NCBI GenBank assembly: GCA_022316685.1
Contig: JAKJHU010000005.1
Location: forward strand, 16,036,707-16,100,706
Length of the DNA stretch: 64,000 nucleotides
Direction: 5' to 3'
From: Progne subis subis
Lineage: Eukaryota; Chordata; Aves; Passeriformes; Hirundinidae
The notes under the pieces are model-generated. The model was not told the DNA's origin. It saw only the letters and a program-made list of their open reading frames with translations, and did no database searches. The position numbers and the translations under genes were made by a program. Positions 37,201 through 49,322 of the stretch are shown here, in pieces; the first letter of the stretch is position 1, and every line of letters begins with the position of its first letter.

Positions 37201-40200
37201 GGGAGGGAAGGGCTTTTAGGGTTGGGAGCAGTCCAAGCCCTGGCAGCATTCATGACATCCTCCCTGAGCTCATACCCATTGAATTCCCTCAGCACACACA
37301 GAGCCCTTCACGTGCAGCAACCTCCACTAAGCACTGCCACCTCAGGGAATGCCACAATCCAGCAGCAAGGGGTATTCTGGAATAGTCCTAGGCTGCTGAA
37401 GTTACTCTGCATTGAATTCAACGATCCTTTTTTCTCCTAACTGAGAAATGTGAGAAAAGTCTCTTGCTTCTTAACATTTTTTTTAATATGATTATTCTGT
37501 ATACTTCCTACTACAGTCTTTGCTGTTTTTTCTTGGGAGTCAGCCCCTTTTCACTGTCTTACTTCAACCCTCTTAGAGGTTATCAAGGTTTATTCAGTGA
37601 CCATTCTTATGTTTTTCTACATTTTATCATATGCTTAAATATATAGTACAGTTCTCTCAGAGTCCATCAGCAGGGGGAGTGCTTTAGGAATAAAATTATT
37701 AAATCATTATTTTTAACCCAAATTCCAAGCATTTATGAAAAGAAAGAGCCTTTTGGGCATCTGAAAATGATGAAGGTTGGTTTGTGTGTCATGTGAACAG
37801 TGGTGAGACTAACTATGGAGGGAAAGGGGAGGCATGTGGAAAGGACTTAAGGAGCATGCAGGGATGATGAAGACTCATTCAAATCATGTCTCATTGAAAG
37901 GAAATGCAAAAGAAACCCAGCAGTGAAGGTGCGTTTGTCTTCTCCATTATTTCTGGGGAGCACGTTTCCCCAGTTCCCTTTCTCTCTCCTAAATGGCAGC
38001 CATAAGGAGCTGTAGTGTTTCCAGGTGACCCACACTCTGGCTTACAGTCATCTTGTGATAGCTGGGGTTCCCCGTGGTGCCAGGTACTGGCCCAGCACCC
38101 CTTCAGTGCCACCCTGTCCCATCCTGCTCCGCATGCCCTAATGGGGGACCCTGCAGCCACGTAACCCCAGCCAAAATCAGGTCCCCGGCGTATTGAAGCT
38201 CAACCCAGCACTAGGTGAGTGAAGGAGCTTCTTCCAGTAGCCCCAGGTGCTGAGGGATATAGTGTTGCCGTAAAAACTCCTACATAAATCCCACAAATCT
38301 CTAAGGGACCTTCCTGAAGCACTGCAATGCAGTGCCACTATTATGGCATCTCCTGCTTATGTATTTCAGTTCTCAGCTCCATCAGTTTAATGAAAATGCA
38401 GTGTGGGTGCTACTTTGAGACTTTTATAGCACCTGTGAATGAAGAAAGGAGGAAATCCCTGGTTGGGATTTTTGTGATGGAGCTAGGAGAGGAAGCATGT
38501 GGTTAGGATTATAAAAGACTAATGACATAGTCTTCAGTCACTGCCAAACTGAACTCCATTTGCAGTTAGGCATGAAGTGATTTCTTTTATTTTAACCACA
38601 AGGAATCTATGTCTCCAATCAAATTTTAATTATGAATAGGTGATTTCACTTGCAGTCCCCGTTCTTCTATTTGCTACTCCTGGTATTTATTTTATTCTGC
38701 TTCACTGCCATCGACTTTGTCTGGCAACTGCACAAATTAAAAGTGCACCTTCATCCTCCTGTGTGCTCATCACTGCACAACAGAATGCACTGTCCACATT
38801 TTGAAGAAGGTCTGATACAAAAATTTAAGAGTAGCCAATATTTCAGTGACTGAGATGGATATCTCCTACATGAAAAAAACCAACTAAATGAGCTATCGTA
38901 GAGTTAAACCATTCTTTGTAGCTGTCAATGACTTACCTGTTTAGGATTCTGGCAGTCAACCCTGACCTTTGTTGTGGTATCCTTTCAATATCTGATCTTG
39001 GATTTCATTATGTTTGGTGCTTTTATATTTGATAGTTACTGCATTTTCTTTTAATTACTGTGAAGACATTCTTCCATATATACAAATATATGCCTAAATT
39101 GTTAATTATTATATTTTATTTTCCACTTCTGCTAAGCCTTCTTTAATGTTTTAAAGTGTACTCTAGACTGTTAAGTATTTTCAATAGCCCCTTTAAGTAT
39201 GAAGATAAGCATGAAATGTCTACATGTCACCTCCAGCTCTGACTTGTACTGTGGTCTCACAGGAAAGCAAACTGCTAGTTATAGATTACATTCTTTATTT
39301 TTCAAGGAGGACTCACAGATATCTACACATTTATACTTCTTCACTGCCAGTGTTACACAATAGGAGAAGTTTTACTATCATTTCCCCTCCCATGCTGGGA
39401 ATTTGTAGGTGTTATCTCCTGTCTACTCTCATATGACCTCAGTGAAGAAAGAAAATTAAAATGTCAGAGTCAACACAAACTCATATTGACATCTACTACA
39501 GAACTGCCAACCCACCAGTTTTGTTCAGATTAAATGGAATCATTTTATACAGATCTTTCTATTGCAAACCATTCCCAGGTGCTGTAAAATGGTGTCACAA
39601 TGCTTCTGATTCCGAGCTTATGAAGAAGAGTTTAATAGTTTGCACACAGATTTGTGGAGCATGGCTACTCAGGCTTCTGCCTATTTCCTATTTATACAGA
39701 TAAATCATGTGCTTTTCTGGTACTCTGTTCCTTAATTACTTCTAGAGAATACTTGTATTACATAGGATTAAATGTGCAAGAATTTAAGGTATAAGAGGTT
39801 TGATAATCCGAAATTTAAGTGGGATGGGTGAAATAATTTTTTGTGTCTTGCTTCACCTTCCTGCACTCTAAACAGAACCAAAGTCTGTGCTCATATTCCT
39901 CTTCAATGGAAATGCAGAGTGAGAGACACACAAGTCCCTTCTCTACATAATTTCTAACCTTTTGAAATGCTGAGTCCCAGGGAGACTGCTCAGATGGCTG
40001 TGTCAACACACATTGGCATTGGTATGGCATAAAGATGTACACACTTAGAAACGTTTTGGAAATAATTCCATGTGACTCCTTGTCTCTTATTTTCTTTCTA
40101 GATTCATTTTATCATGTTTGCATTTTGCTCCTACTGCACTATTTCTTCTTTTCCGTATTTTCTACAATGTCCCACCCTGCTCTGGGAGATCACAAAACAA

Positions 40201-40830
40201 AGAGAAATTCGTAAAGGAAAGCCTGAATTTTTCATGAAACTTTCAAAATCATTTCAGTCCTTTGTTTCTATGTTGCTGAAAGTTCACAATTAAAGAAAAA
40301 AAAAAATAGTCTAAGAAGACAAAACCTCCTAACCTCCTTCCGTTTTACACAGGGGAGACAATATGAGGTGGCCAGCCATAGCGATACCACACTGATGCAA
40401 TTATCTCTGTGGAGGCTAAATAAAAGTACAGAAGTGATTTCAAAATCAGGTATACCCCTAGTGAAGTTGCGTGGGCATGAAATCAGAGAATTAACTGACG
40501 ATATTCAGAACCCAAGTTTAACCTAAAATGCACGGGGAGGCCACTTCTGATGCAGCCGGTCTAGCAAAGCTAGGAGTCAGCTATCATGTCTGGAGAGCCT
40601 TGGACACAGGCTGGGATATGGGTTTGTCTGTTGGTTCCGTGTCACAGAGTTACTTCTGCCCAAGCAAGCCTGGTGATTTCCATTCCCCGGCAGGAATATT
40701 GAATATTGTCAGTTTAAACATGGTTTTATGGTTAATAAGTACTCTTCAGGCTGGTGGTAAGGGCCCCCCAGGGCCTAACAAAGATCATTCTTTGTTTTAA
40801 AAGAATCTCATAAAGGTAAATTGGTCATTC
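34273..40830. other. unique AT-rich DNA, no gene recognised
   Basis: Simple sequence is limited to a T15 run at 36588-36602 and a short 11-bp repeat near 36038. The longest open frame is 104 codons (35953-36267, plus), overlapping another and lacking any domain. A GC-richer patch lies at 38040-38220. Confidence 0.55.
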
Positions 40831-40995
40831 TGATCGCACAGACAGATGTGCGCCGTCCGAGCGCTGCCTACCCCCTGCAGTCCGCAGCATGCACGTGAGG
40901 AGTCCAATAATATGAACCTCACTAATCATCAGGGCGTCACTTTAGGTCACACTGCTGAGGGCTGAGCCAGGCGTCCCTGCACTAGGAGCACGGCA
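40831..40995. other. local CpG cluster
   Basis: About ten CpG dinucleotides fall within roughly 165 bases (for example 'gtgcgccgtccgagcgctgc'), while the surrounding DNA is nearly free of CpG. It is too short for a classical CpG island. It might be a small regulatory element or a patch of germline hypomethylation. No TATA box or recognisable first exon accompanies it. Confidence 0.35.
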
Positions 40996-43429
40996 GAGTC
41001 CCTGCACTTCAGAGCTCTGAGGTACAACAGAGCTGCTCTGCACAGTAGAGGCAGAAAGCTGACCCTGAAAGACTCTATGCATTTTAGGGCAGTAGTGCGG
41101 GAATCTCCACAACTCCAACACACCCTCTACCCCTTTTTATTTTGTCCCCCTTACCTGAAAGGTTCAAATTAGCTGCTCCAGTTAGAAGTTTTTGCTTTCA
41201 TTTTAAATTTTTGCGTTGCTTAGAAAAGTGTTAAGTTTTCAGAGTAAAACTCACCAGGCTTCTGGAAATCAGATGCAATGTGTCTAGGCATCAAATAACC
41301 CAGAAACCTCTACGTAAGTGGAGCACAACAGTGCATTTTTCCAATATTGATATAATTCCACTGAGTCTCTGCTCTGAGACTCCTTTGTTTCACCTTTCCA
41401 GTCTTTGCAGTTAAAATTTCCCAGTGTCAAAACTGCTGAATCCCTCCATCATCTCTTCCAGCTCTTCACTGCCTAAATCTTCCCCACTGAGATAATTGAT
41501 TCACCAGCTACAAAAATCTTCAGTTAGACTTTTGCTTCCAAGCATCCAGGTTCATCTTTGTCTGCCTGAGAAACCTGATGCTTCTCACGTCTCTAAGAAT
41601 ACATGTTCCCTCTTAGATCTAAACTACTCAGGAATACTCTTCCCTTTTCCCAGGTCTTCAATCCAGCTTTGCCCAGCCACAGAGAACTGACCCTTTCTCT
41701 TTGCTGTCTATTTGATTACCTTTTGTTTTTAGAGCCCTAAGCAGATGTGTGTAGCCAGCAGTTGTTTCTCTACTATTCTTGCCAGCAGCTCACATATTAA
41801 CTCCTCTTCCAACAATCTTCACAAGAAGTAATTTGTGCATGGCCAGTGACAAGTGGACTTTGGTTGGTGTTTTAGAAAAATTTCAGAAAATACTTTGCTG
41901 AAGCAACTCTTCCAGTCATTCTGCTTACATTTGAATGGCTTCTTTTGAGCTGAGGTGTGTACAAGAGAGTCCTTTTGTTATTTTCTGTAATATTTTATAA
42001 GGAATTGTTATGCAGCGTGGAAAGTGGTGACACTAAATCCCCTTGTAATGCTCCAGGGCCACTGCAAGAAATGCTCTACTCGTTGTTAGGCAGACACATG
42101 GGTTGAACTCCACAAGACATTTGGCTAAAAAAGCTCACTGCTAACACATCTGCTTTATCCATCTGTTGTGGAGGGAAGAACAGGCAGAAGAAGATGTGGG
42201 GAAGACAAATTATAAAAAAAACCCCAACACCTCAATTTATTCTTTTAAATTATTTGTGTTGATGTGACTGTAGAAGAAGATTAGAAGACTTTCTGGAATT
42301 ACAGCACCATAATGACAGTGATACATGAGATGAAAAATGCTCCCTAATAGACAGAGACACTCTATTCCTTCTTTTACTGCAGCGCTGTGTGCAACAGAGA
42401 TGCATCCAAGATTTGGCTTACAAAGCTGAAACAGAAAGTACTTTATTTTTTATTCCTTCATTGTTTGATTCACAGGCAGGCAATGGAGTATTTTCTCCAA
42501 CCTGGAGCTCATTTGAAAACAGAGAGAGTTATTTTTTTGCATTGCATGTCACTTCAGGTATCTAAAAATATCTCTTTCAAATGTAGTGCTCTTAAACATA
42601 AACCATTCTATTTAAAAGCAGCAATAAAGAAGTTTTAAATTCACATGCTTAAAAAACAATATAAAGGCAGTGTTAGATGGTTTTTTTTTGACTTGAAGAC
42701 AAAATACATCTTAAAAGCAAACCAGAGTAAGTTATTTTGACTTACATTTAGAGCAAAGAAATGAGAAATATTTGCCATGTATTATCTCACTTCTGAGAGT
42801 ACTCATGGGTTTTGTTAAAAACAAACATTTGGCTCATTGTATGATGCTGTTGAGAAGAACAGTGGATTTGTTCCACTAAGAGCTCACATGAAGGGAAATA
42901 TACAGTATAAAGTGGAATAGACAAGGATGTCAGCTGAAGCTCTTCAGACCTGGAATCCTTGATATTCCAATTCACTACATTTTATCAGCTAGGAAATCTG
43001 ATTAAATCTCTTGTTGATCAAATCTCTCAGTATCTTTCCCTTAAGAATTTAAGCTGGAAGAAAGGCTTTATAAGGCAAAGTTTAGGAAGCTTATGAAAAT
43101 TTGTTCTTAAGCCTGTTGAAGCCAGGTGGGTTTCCACAGCTTTTGGATCAGTCTGTCCACTGGGTCAAAGGAATGTTTCATTAATAGATGATTTTATGGT
43201 TGGTCAGGACCTTGATCCAGCTACTTAACCTCATAGCGCTAGATCACATGCCCATGCCAATTCCTCTGGACACCTCCAGCTCTAGTGACAGCTCACATTT
43301 CCCTATTTCATCCACCAAATAAGTGGCCATAGGTGGTCCACCAAATGGGTGGGCCGAAGAGAAGAGAAGAAATAGGGAGAAGAAAATCAGGCAACTTAGG
43401 CGACTTTGCATCGAGAGTTAGTTTGGGAC
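40996..43429. other. unique AT-rich DNA, no gene recognised
   Basis: Only short open frames. Near 43310-43350 the words 'tccaccaaat' and 'gtggtccaccaaatgggtgg' form a small imperfect duplication, followed by a purine-rich stretch (43353-43390) leading up to the LTR. Confidence 0.6.
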
Positions 43430-43908
43430 TGAGCTGGTTTTGGATGTGGTAGAGTTAACTTTCTTCACAGTGGTGAGTATGGGGCTGTGTTTTGGATTTG
43501 TGCTGAACACAGAGTTGAAGAAATATTTTTATTATTACTGAGCAGGGCTTACACAGAGCGAAGGCCTTTCCTGCTTTTCGTACTGCCACACTGGCAAGGG
43601 GGTGGGGGGTGCACAGGAGGATGGGAGGAGACAAAGCTGGGGCAGGCCACCCCAACAGAACAAAGAGATATTCCAGATCATATGGAGTGCTCAGTATATA
43701 AAGTGGGGGGAAAGGAAGAAGGAGGGACATTTGGAATGATGGTGTTTTTCTTCCCACTGTTACACATGATGCAGCCCTGCCCTCCCGGAGATGTCTGAAC
43801 ACCTGCCTGCCCAAGGGAAGCAGGGCATTAATGCCTTGTTTTACAAAGACTGTAAAGTAAACATCTGAATATTGGCGCTTTGTCATTTTTTCACTTGACT
43901 CTTCTCAG
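43430..43908 (+). mobile_element. ERVL-like long terminal repeat, degraded 3' part
   Basis: The U3 start 'gagctggttttggatgtgg' and 'gttaactttcttcacagtgg', then 'gctgtgttttggatttgtgc' and 'gatattccag...gctcagtatataaag', match the minus-strand LTR at 48095-48627 along most of the length. A TATA box lies at 43695. The part after 'gcattaatgccttgtttta' is rearranged, but a final recognisable piece (ttttttcacttgactcttct) near 43886-43907 fits the R/U5 end. The 143-codon minus and 103-codon plus frames inside are incidental. No internal viral genes or primer-binding site are seen next to it, so it is probably a solo LTR. The ERVL class is from memory of avian LTRs. Confidence 0.85.
43694..43703 (+). 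promoter_or_regulatory. LTR TATA box
   Basis: The word TATATAAAG sits in the expected position of the LTR U3, about 265 bases after its start, in a context (gtgctcag upstream, tgggggg downstream) shared with the other LTR. Whether it still drives transcription cannot be judged. Confidence 0.6.
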
Positions 43909-46900
43909 TGGAAGAAGTGTTAGTGGTAAAGGCAGTGTGTTTCATCACATGTTTTTTACCATGAGCACAGCAATATTTTACAAGGTATCCCTCAAAGTAG
44001 TGGGGAAATAGAGCACCACCTCTAGTCCTACAGAACAAAGTAGCAAAACTTTTCTTTTTAGTGCTGGAAGAATCATCATTTTTCTTGTTTGCCTACTTAA
44101 ATTCACGATGTGTCTCCTTGAGTTGTACCATCTTGAGAATAGATTTATAGGGTTTTCTGATTTACTTCTCTTCTTAATGAAGTATTCAGTTACTGATAAA
44201 GTATTCATTACTCGTAAATTCCTATTAAGCGGCTATATACTTCTAGTCTCTTGTGCAAAACTGTTTCCATACCTGTACTTATCTTTCCTTGCCATTCATA
44301 AATATTGTTTGCTTGTTGTTAAATAAATTTTGACGTGGTATGCCCAGCACTGACCATGATTTTTAAAACAATTTTTGAAACTTACTGACTGTGCCAAAGG
44401 TCAAAAAGACTAGACTGAGTGACAGTTTCCTTCTGTGCTGTCTCACAACTGGGTAAAAGTGTCACATATTAAAAGTGTAGTCAAAAGGATGATGGGAAGA
44501 ATGCTACATCAGGGTGCTAGGGGCCTGTGTATTTTGGTGTTCCCCCCAATGGTAGTACCACACCTTTTAAGTGTTTCCTCTTGAGGGATCTTCTTCCTTC
44601 TCCTGAACATTTGAGCTCAGTGATAGGAGCTCAGTGCTGTTGTGCTGTTAGCAGAGCAGGGCCGTCCATTTCCATGGCTGGTATGGCTTTGTCAGTGAGG
44701 CCCAAGAGCTGTTGTGTGAGCCATGTTTGGACACAACAGCTTAATGATCTTTGGCCATGGTACAGTTTTCCTCACGGTGTGACAGAAGAAGGACATACTG
44801 GAAATTTATCCAATACCTGTGTGACATCCTTTTGGCTTCATTGTATTGACACACATGACATGTGCAAAAGTCTACCTCAATTTTAGGAAAAAAAATAGCC
44901 TTTGTTTGTTTGTTTGCTATTTGTTCAGACCTGAGACTCGGAAGCTATACATCCAGAGACCCTACATTAACAAATTTCAGCCACCTGACCTTGTCTGGCA
45001 GATCTTCTAAAAATTGCTAAGCTACTATCATATGGAAAGGGACTCTGAGGTGCTCTTCTCATAATATTCCTACAATCAATGACACCATTTCAGCTAATGA
45101 TTGTTCACAGGATAATTTAAAAAAGCAGTATTAGGACTGGATATTTAGATACACTAGAAATTGTATTTTTTTAGTTGTTTGGGCCTTTTTGTATCAAATG
45201 GTTAATATTTGAAGCAACAGAGTATGACAGCATTGCAGCCCTAAAAATCATTCTTGATCTCAGTAAAAAAAAACCACCCTAGGTCATATGTCACCAGCCT
45301 TGTTTCTACCTCTTCAAGTCTTTTCCCTTGGAAGAGTATCCTTTTCTCACTCCTTGAGCCTTATCTTCAGGAAATGTTAATTCATTTGCATTTACATACA
45401 CTCTGCTTTCAGTAAAATCACTGGGAAACTGTCCTGTTGCAATTAAAGACGTTCCTACTACCTCTATCTCAGTAGTATGGTCACAGAAGTCCTGCAGGCT
45501 GTGCAGTTTAGCCTGATAGAATGCCTATAGCATGGACATCAGCTTGATATGTAACCTTGAGATTATCTCCAATCTAAGCTTGCAGAGGGATGTATGGAAT
45601 ATATTTCAGCTCTTTCAGTGAAACAGGCTGTACCCACAGCAGTGCAGCCGGTTTGCCTGCTGGCCACACAAATTAGAGCATTGACTCTCTCTGCCCTGGG
45701 GTTTAGTTCAATATGTATCTCTTATACAGTATAGAAACAAGAACAATAGCATGTGATGATCTGGTGATGATCATCATCGTTGTTATTGCCTTTAATCATA
45801 TCTAAATTTTTCCAAGATCAAATGCAATATGGTCCAGTATGCATCACTGGTTAAGCTGTGCACATTACAAGGCCATTTTAAGAGCATTCAGATGGCTATA
45901 ATTTCTATGCTTTTTATTTCTTTTTCCCTAAAGTTTAAAATCTAAGTAAATCTTAGAGCAGACCTATTTCCCCATGATGTCCTTTGTCCTGCAAGCTTTG
46001 TTTGGTAAAGGCTTACATATCTTCAGACTGGACAGTCTATTCCTGACCCATAAATGAGTGTTTTGACAACCTCCAAACATTTGTAATTCCTCATTAAAGC
46101 ATTGTGAATGGCATATGTGAACAATAATGCAGCCTTTTCCAGCTTTTAGGCAGCTCTCATTCCTTTAAATTATTTTCTAAGTGAAGGTTATTTTTAAATT
46201 TCATCTTCAGTGTGTGTCATGTATCAACCTAGTGAATAGTTTATAAATTAAGAAAGAGGCGCAGCCATATTTATGGTTATGTGGCCTGACCAAAAATATT
46301 TGAAACTAATGTATTTTTTTTTTCTGGCTTTGAATTGCTTTTATTAAGCAAACAATGATGAGTGCATTCACAGTATATCTATGATTATACTATGAATTTA
46401 ATTGCCTTACTGAAAATAACTTTGCAGATTTATCATCAGATTTAATACATGTGAGTTTTAAAAATGAGTGTTCTCTAAATATAGGAAGGGGATTTATGAT
46501 GGTCAGGAGAAACCATCACAACTTCTTCCAAACTGCAACGTCCTTGGTGAGCTCAGAAACAAGTTGTTTCTGCCCACACCCAGTTCATCTTGTAGCAAGG
46601 CAACGGCAGAATCAGATCAGACAGCTATCTAAAGAAAATATCCTATGTCTTCTCGTCTACCAGAGAGGACTTCTATATGAAGATGTACTTGTTTCAGAAC
46701 ACCAAACTTCATAGATTTAATGTTATTTTGTCATAACAATAATAAATAACAGTAATAGTAATAATCATAAGTAATAGTGATAGTATTTGAAATTGTATCT
46801 TGATTGACTCCATCTGTACTGACATCTTTTTAAATGAGGGCCTGCTTAATATTACAGACTGTGTTTGACTGGCAGGGTATGCAGAATTTGCCTAACTTTA

Positions 46901-47956
46901 AGCAGTGATTTAGATTTTTGAAATGGATCTTTTCTTCTTTACATTGAGTATAGAAGAGTGTAAATCCATTGAGATTGTTTCACTGAATTCCTTTCACCCT
47001 GGCCACGCTGAAGACATATATTTAGACTTCTTTAGTTTAGCTCATAAGCAAGATTTTGTAGAAACAGAGATTTGTTGATTAAATATAGATTCAGCCATTA
47101 TAAAAATTGGTGACAGGGCCTTTTTACAGAAATGGCACTTTTCTTACCTTAAAATATTCATCTTGGAACAGTTGTTAAGAAAAAAACTAAAATCATGGAT
47201 AGAAATGACGTTTCTTCCCCCTCCATGCTGCAGCTGCAGTCCCATACTGCTTCAGGTGAGAAGCAGATGCTGGCAATATAGCATTACTCCATAGATATGT
47301 GCAGGAAAGTACCATATGAGTACACAGCAAACGCAGAAAATCAGGGGAAAGAGAGGAGAAGAATGACCCATCTCACCATTCTCCTCTCTGCTTTAGTGCT
47401 ATGTTTCATAGCTACCAAATGAAAGCAACAGGAGGATATGTTAACAGGCATGCAGCTGTAACCCCCACAGAGCTTTAAAACATGCTGCATCAGAGCAACT
47501 TCACTTTATTTTGGGAGGTTATGGGATAAGTAGGAACCTGATCTCCATTACAACTAGATTCCAGAGATATGATCTAGTTCAGCGAGGGCTCAGAGTGGCC
47601 ATATTATTGGAAGTGGGTGAAAATCCACCTGGATTTGGCACTTCAGACATGCCTAATTAGAATTCTTTAAAATCTGTAATGATTTTTAGAGGACTACTGG
47701 AGAGACACTAATAGTGTCTTTATTCTGTAATACGTTTGTTCCTGGAAAGTCTATATGAATTCTTCTTTACATGTTCTATATGCCTCTCAATTTCAGAAGG
47801 ACAATTAAGAAAATCAAGGAAAAACCAGAAAAGATTGCACTAAAATGCTGAATTTCTTCTTTGGAAAATAATAGAAGAACTTATATATATTCATAATGGA
47901 GAATCATTGGTAGCAAAAAGTCTGTCTTGCCAGACTGGAATTTGGAAAACATAGCT
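43909..47956. other. unique AT-rich DNA, no gene recognised
   Basis: It contains an ATA/ATAGT-rich simple stretch (46736) and a 119-codon plus frame (44527-44886) in a GC-richer patch with no recognisable domain. Words such as 'gctgttgtgctgttagcag' recall LTR vocabulary but do not extend to a convincing match. Confidence 0.55.
46736..46787. repeat. degenerate ATA-rich simple repeat
   Basis: Mixed AATA, AGTA and ATAGT words in tandem, an eroded trinucleotide tract. Confidence 0.7.
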
Positions 47957-48029
47957 CAGGTTTATTTCTGCCCTGGATCTTCTATGTAGTTGCAGGTTTT
48001 ATTTTTGCCCTGGATTATCTATGCAATTG
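47957..48029. repeat. 36/37-bp tandem duplication
   Basis: Copy 1 (47957-47992) and copy 2 (47993-48029) both read 'caggttt...gccctggat...tctatg..a.ttg' with about five differences and one inserted T. The repeat abuts the flank of the minus-strand LTR by about 65 bp. Confidence 0.9.
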
Positions 48030-48094
48030 ACTGTCTTAAGAAAGACATCAGGATCCAGATCCATCTCATCTGATTTTGTCATCTAGAATATTCT

Positions 48095-48627
48095 TGTGGT
48101 CTAAGCCCAATCAGTAACCAAGCCCTACACAGCTGCTCACTCGCTCCTCTTCCAGCTGGACCAGGAGAGAATCAGAAGGGTAAAAGCTAGAGAACTTTAG
48201 GTTCAGATAAAGACAGTTTAATGAAGAAAGCAAAAGACATGCAAACAGGCAGAGGAAAATAAGGCATTAATTCCCTGCTTCCCATGGGCAGGCAGGTGCT
48301 CAGCCAACCCCAGGAGGGCAGGGCTGCATCACATGTAAAAGTGACTTGGAAGACAAACATCATTCCAAAAGTCCCTCCTTCCTCCTTCTTCTCCCCACTT
48401 TATATACTGAGCATTCCATATTGTCTGGAATATCCCTTTGGGGTGTTAGGGTCACCTGTCCCAGCTTTGTCTCCTCCTAACCTCTCATGTATTAGCCTTG
48501 GGAAAAGCCTTGCTCAGCAAAACCAAAAACATTTTTATCTTATCAACCCAGTATTCAGGACAAATCCAAAACACTATACTGTGAAGAAAATTAACTCATC
48601 TATGGCCAAAACCAGCACAAAAGGACA
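48095..48627 (-). mobile_element. ERVL-like long terminal repeat, nearly complete
   Basis: Read on the minus strand, it starts TGTCC at 48627 and runs through 'tgtgctggttttggccatag', 'gagttaattttcttcacagt', 'gtgttttggatttgtcctga', 'gatattccag', the TATA box (48398-48406), a gaagg-rich leader and 'cattaatt'-type words. An ATTAAA polyadenylation signal lies at 48217-48222. It then reads 'cttctgattctctcctgg' and ends near 'gcttagaccaca' at 48095. At about 530 bp it looks close to full length. It is related to the plus-strand LTR at 43430 but in opposite orientation. The 172-codon plus frame crossing it (48284-48802) is an antisense artefact. No target-site duplication is evident, so it is old. 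Confidence 0.88.
48398..48406 (-). promoter_or_regulatory. LTR TATA box
   Basis: TATATAAAG on the minus strand, in the same context as in the LTR at 43430 (upstream gctcag, downstream tgggg). Confidence 0.6.
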
Positions 48628-48915
48628 TTTCTTCCCCAAGTTAGTTATTGTACTTACTCATACCGTCTGTTGTTCTACAGCTAGAAGACATTTCACTGCC
48701 CTTTCTAGATTCTGCATGTACTGTATCTCATCTAGCTCTATGCCTTTGACATTCTGTGTAGGCACTAATTTCCTCCCACTGTCCTTCCAAGACAAACCCT
48801 GAGCATGAATGAAGACAGAGCTTTGCCCCAGGGTCCGCTCTGTGCAGTAGGTATTTGGTTGCACACCATCAGCCTCTGCTATTTCTGTTAGAGACATGAT
48901 TACAAAAGACCTGCC
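48628..48915 (-). other. possible retained internal endogenous-retrovirus sequence: purine tract plus open frame
   Basis: Directly before the 5' end of the minus-strand LTR is a purine-rich word (ggggaagaaa, about 48628-48637) in the position of a retroviral polypurine tract. A further 18 or so bases upstream, a frame on the minus strand is open from 48915 to a TGA at 48655-48657. Its ATG at 48897 gives 79 codons (begins MSLTEIAEADGVQPN). The residues look protein-like but I cannot assign them to gag, pol or another family. This arrangement would fit a 3' LTR with some internal sequence kept. Alternatively the GTATGAGT word near its end could be a splice donor of an unrelated exon, or the frame is chance. 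Confidence 0.25.
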
Positions 48916-49125
48916 TTAGACTAAATGCCCAAACTTGAGATGGCTGATATTAGACCTGATGAATTCTAACACTGCATCTCTACATGCTTCTCACACTGCC
49001 AAACAGGACTAAAAATAATGTTTTGTCTGCCTCAAATTATTAGCATTTGACTCTGAGCTTTTAGTGCTCTTGTGTTAGAAATGTGTGGTTCTATGTAAAC
49101 ACATTAGTACTAACCTACATATATG

Positions 49126-49233
49126 AATCACAGAATCATAAAACGGCTTGGAAGGCACCTCTAAACTCCCCTGATCAAACACAGCCAGCTGCAGCCATGG
49201 TGCGCAGCACCATGTCCAGATGGGTTTTGAACA
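49126..49233 (-). mobile_element. CR1 LINE 3' end, short
   Basis: Octamers (tcacagaa tcataaaa) at 49128-49143 are followed by 'cggcttggaaggcacctct' and 'caccatgtccagatgggttt', which match the CR1 3' UTR in order. It is 5'-truncated after about 105 bases and diverged. Confidence 0.85.
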
Positions 49234-49278
49234 GAGCCACTGCTATCATTTTTTCAATTACTTGTTAAACACAGTGGT

Positions 49279-49322
49279 TTATATTTAATATAAATTTAAT
49301 ATAAATAAATTTAATATTTAAG
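49279..49322. repeat. AT-rich simple repeat (TTTAATATAAA words)
   Basis: Overlapping tta/ata words form several short internal palindromes (aatttaatataaat). Likely slippage. Confidence 0.8.

Noticed and set aside
44520..44890. Possible third LTR in the GC-richer patch
   Set aside because: Shares a few LTR-like words (tgttgtg) but no ordered match, TATA box or ends.
48284..48802. 172-codon plus frame, longest in the window
   Set aside because: Mostly antisense to the minus-strand LTR; the matching antisense frame in the other LTR (43455-43886) confirms it reflects LTR sequence, not a gene.
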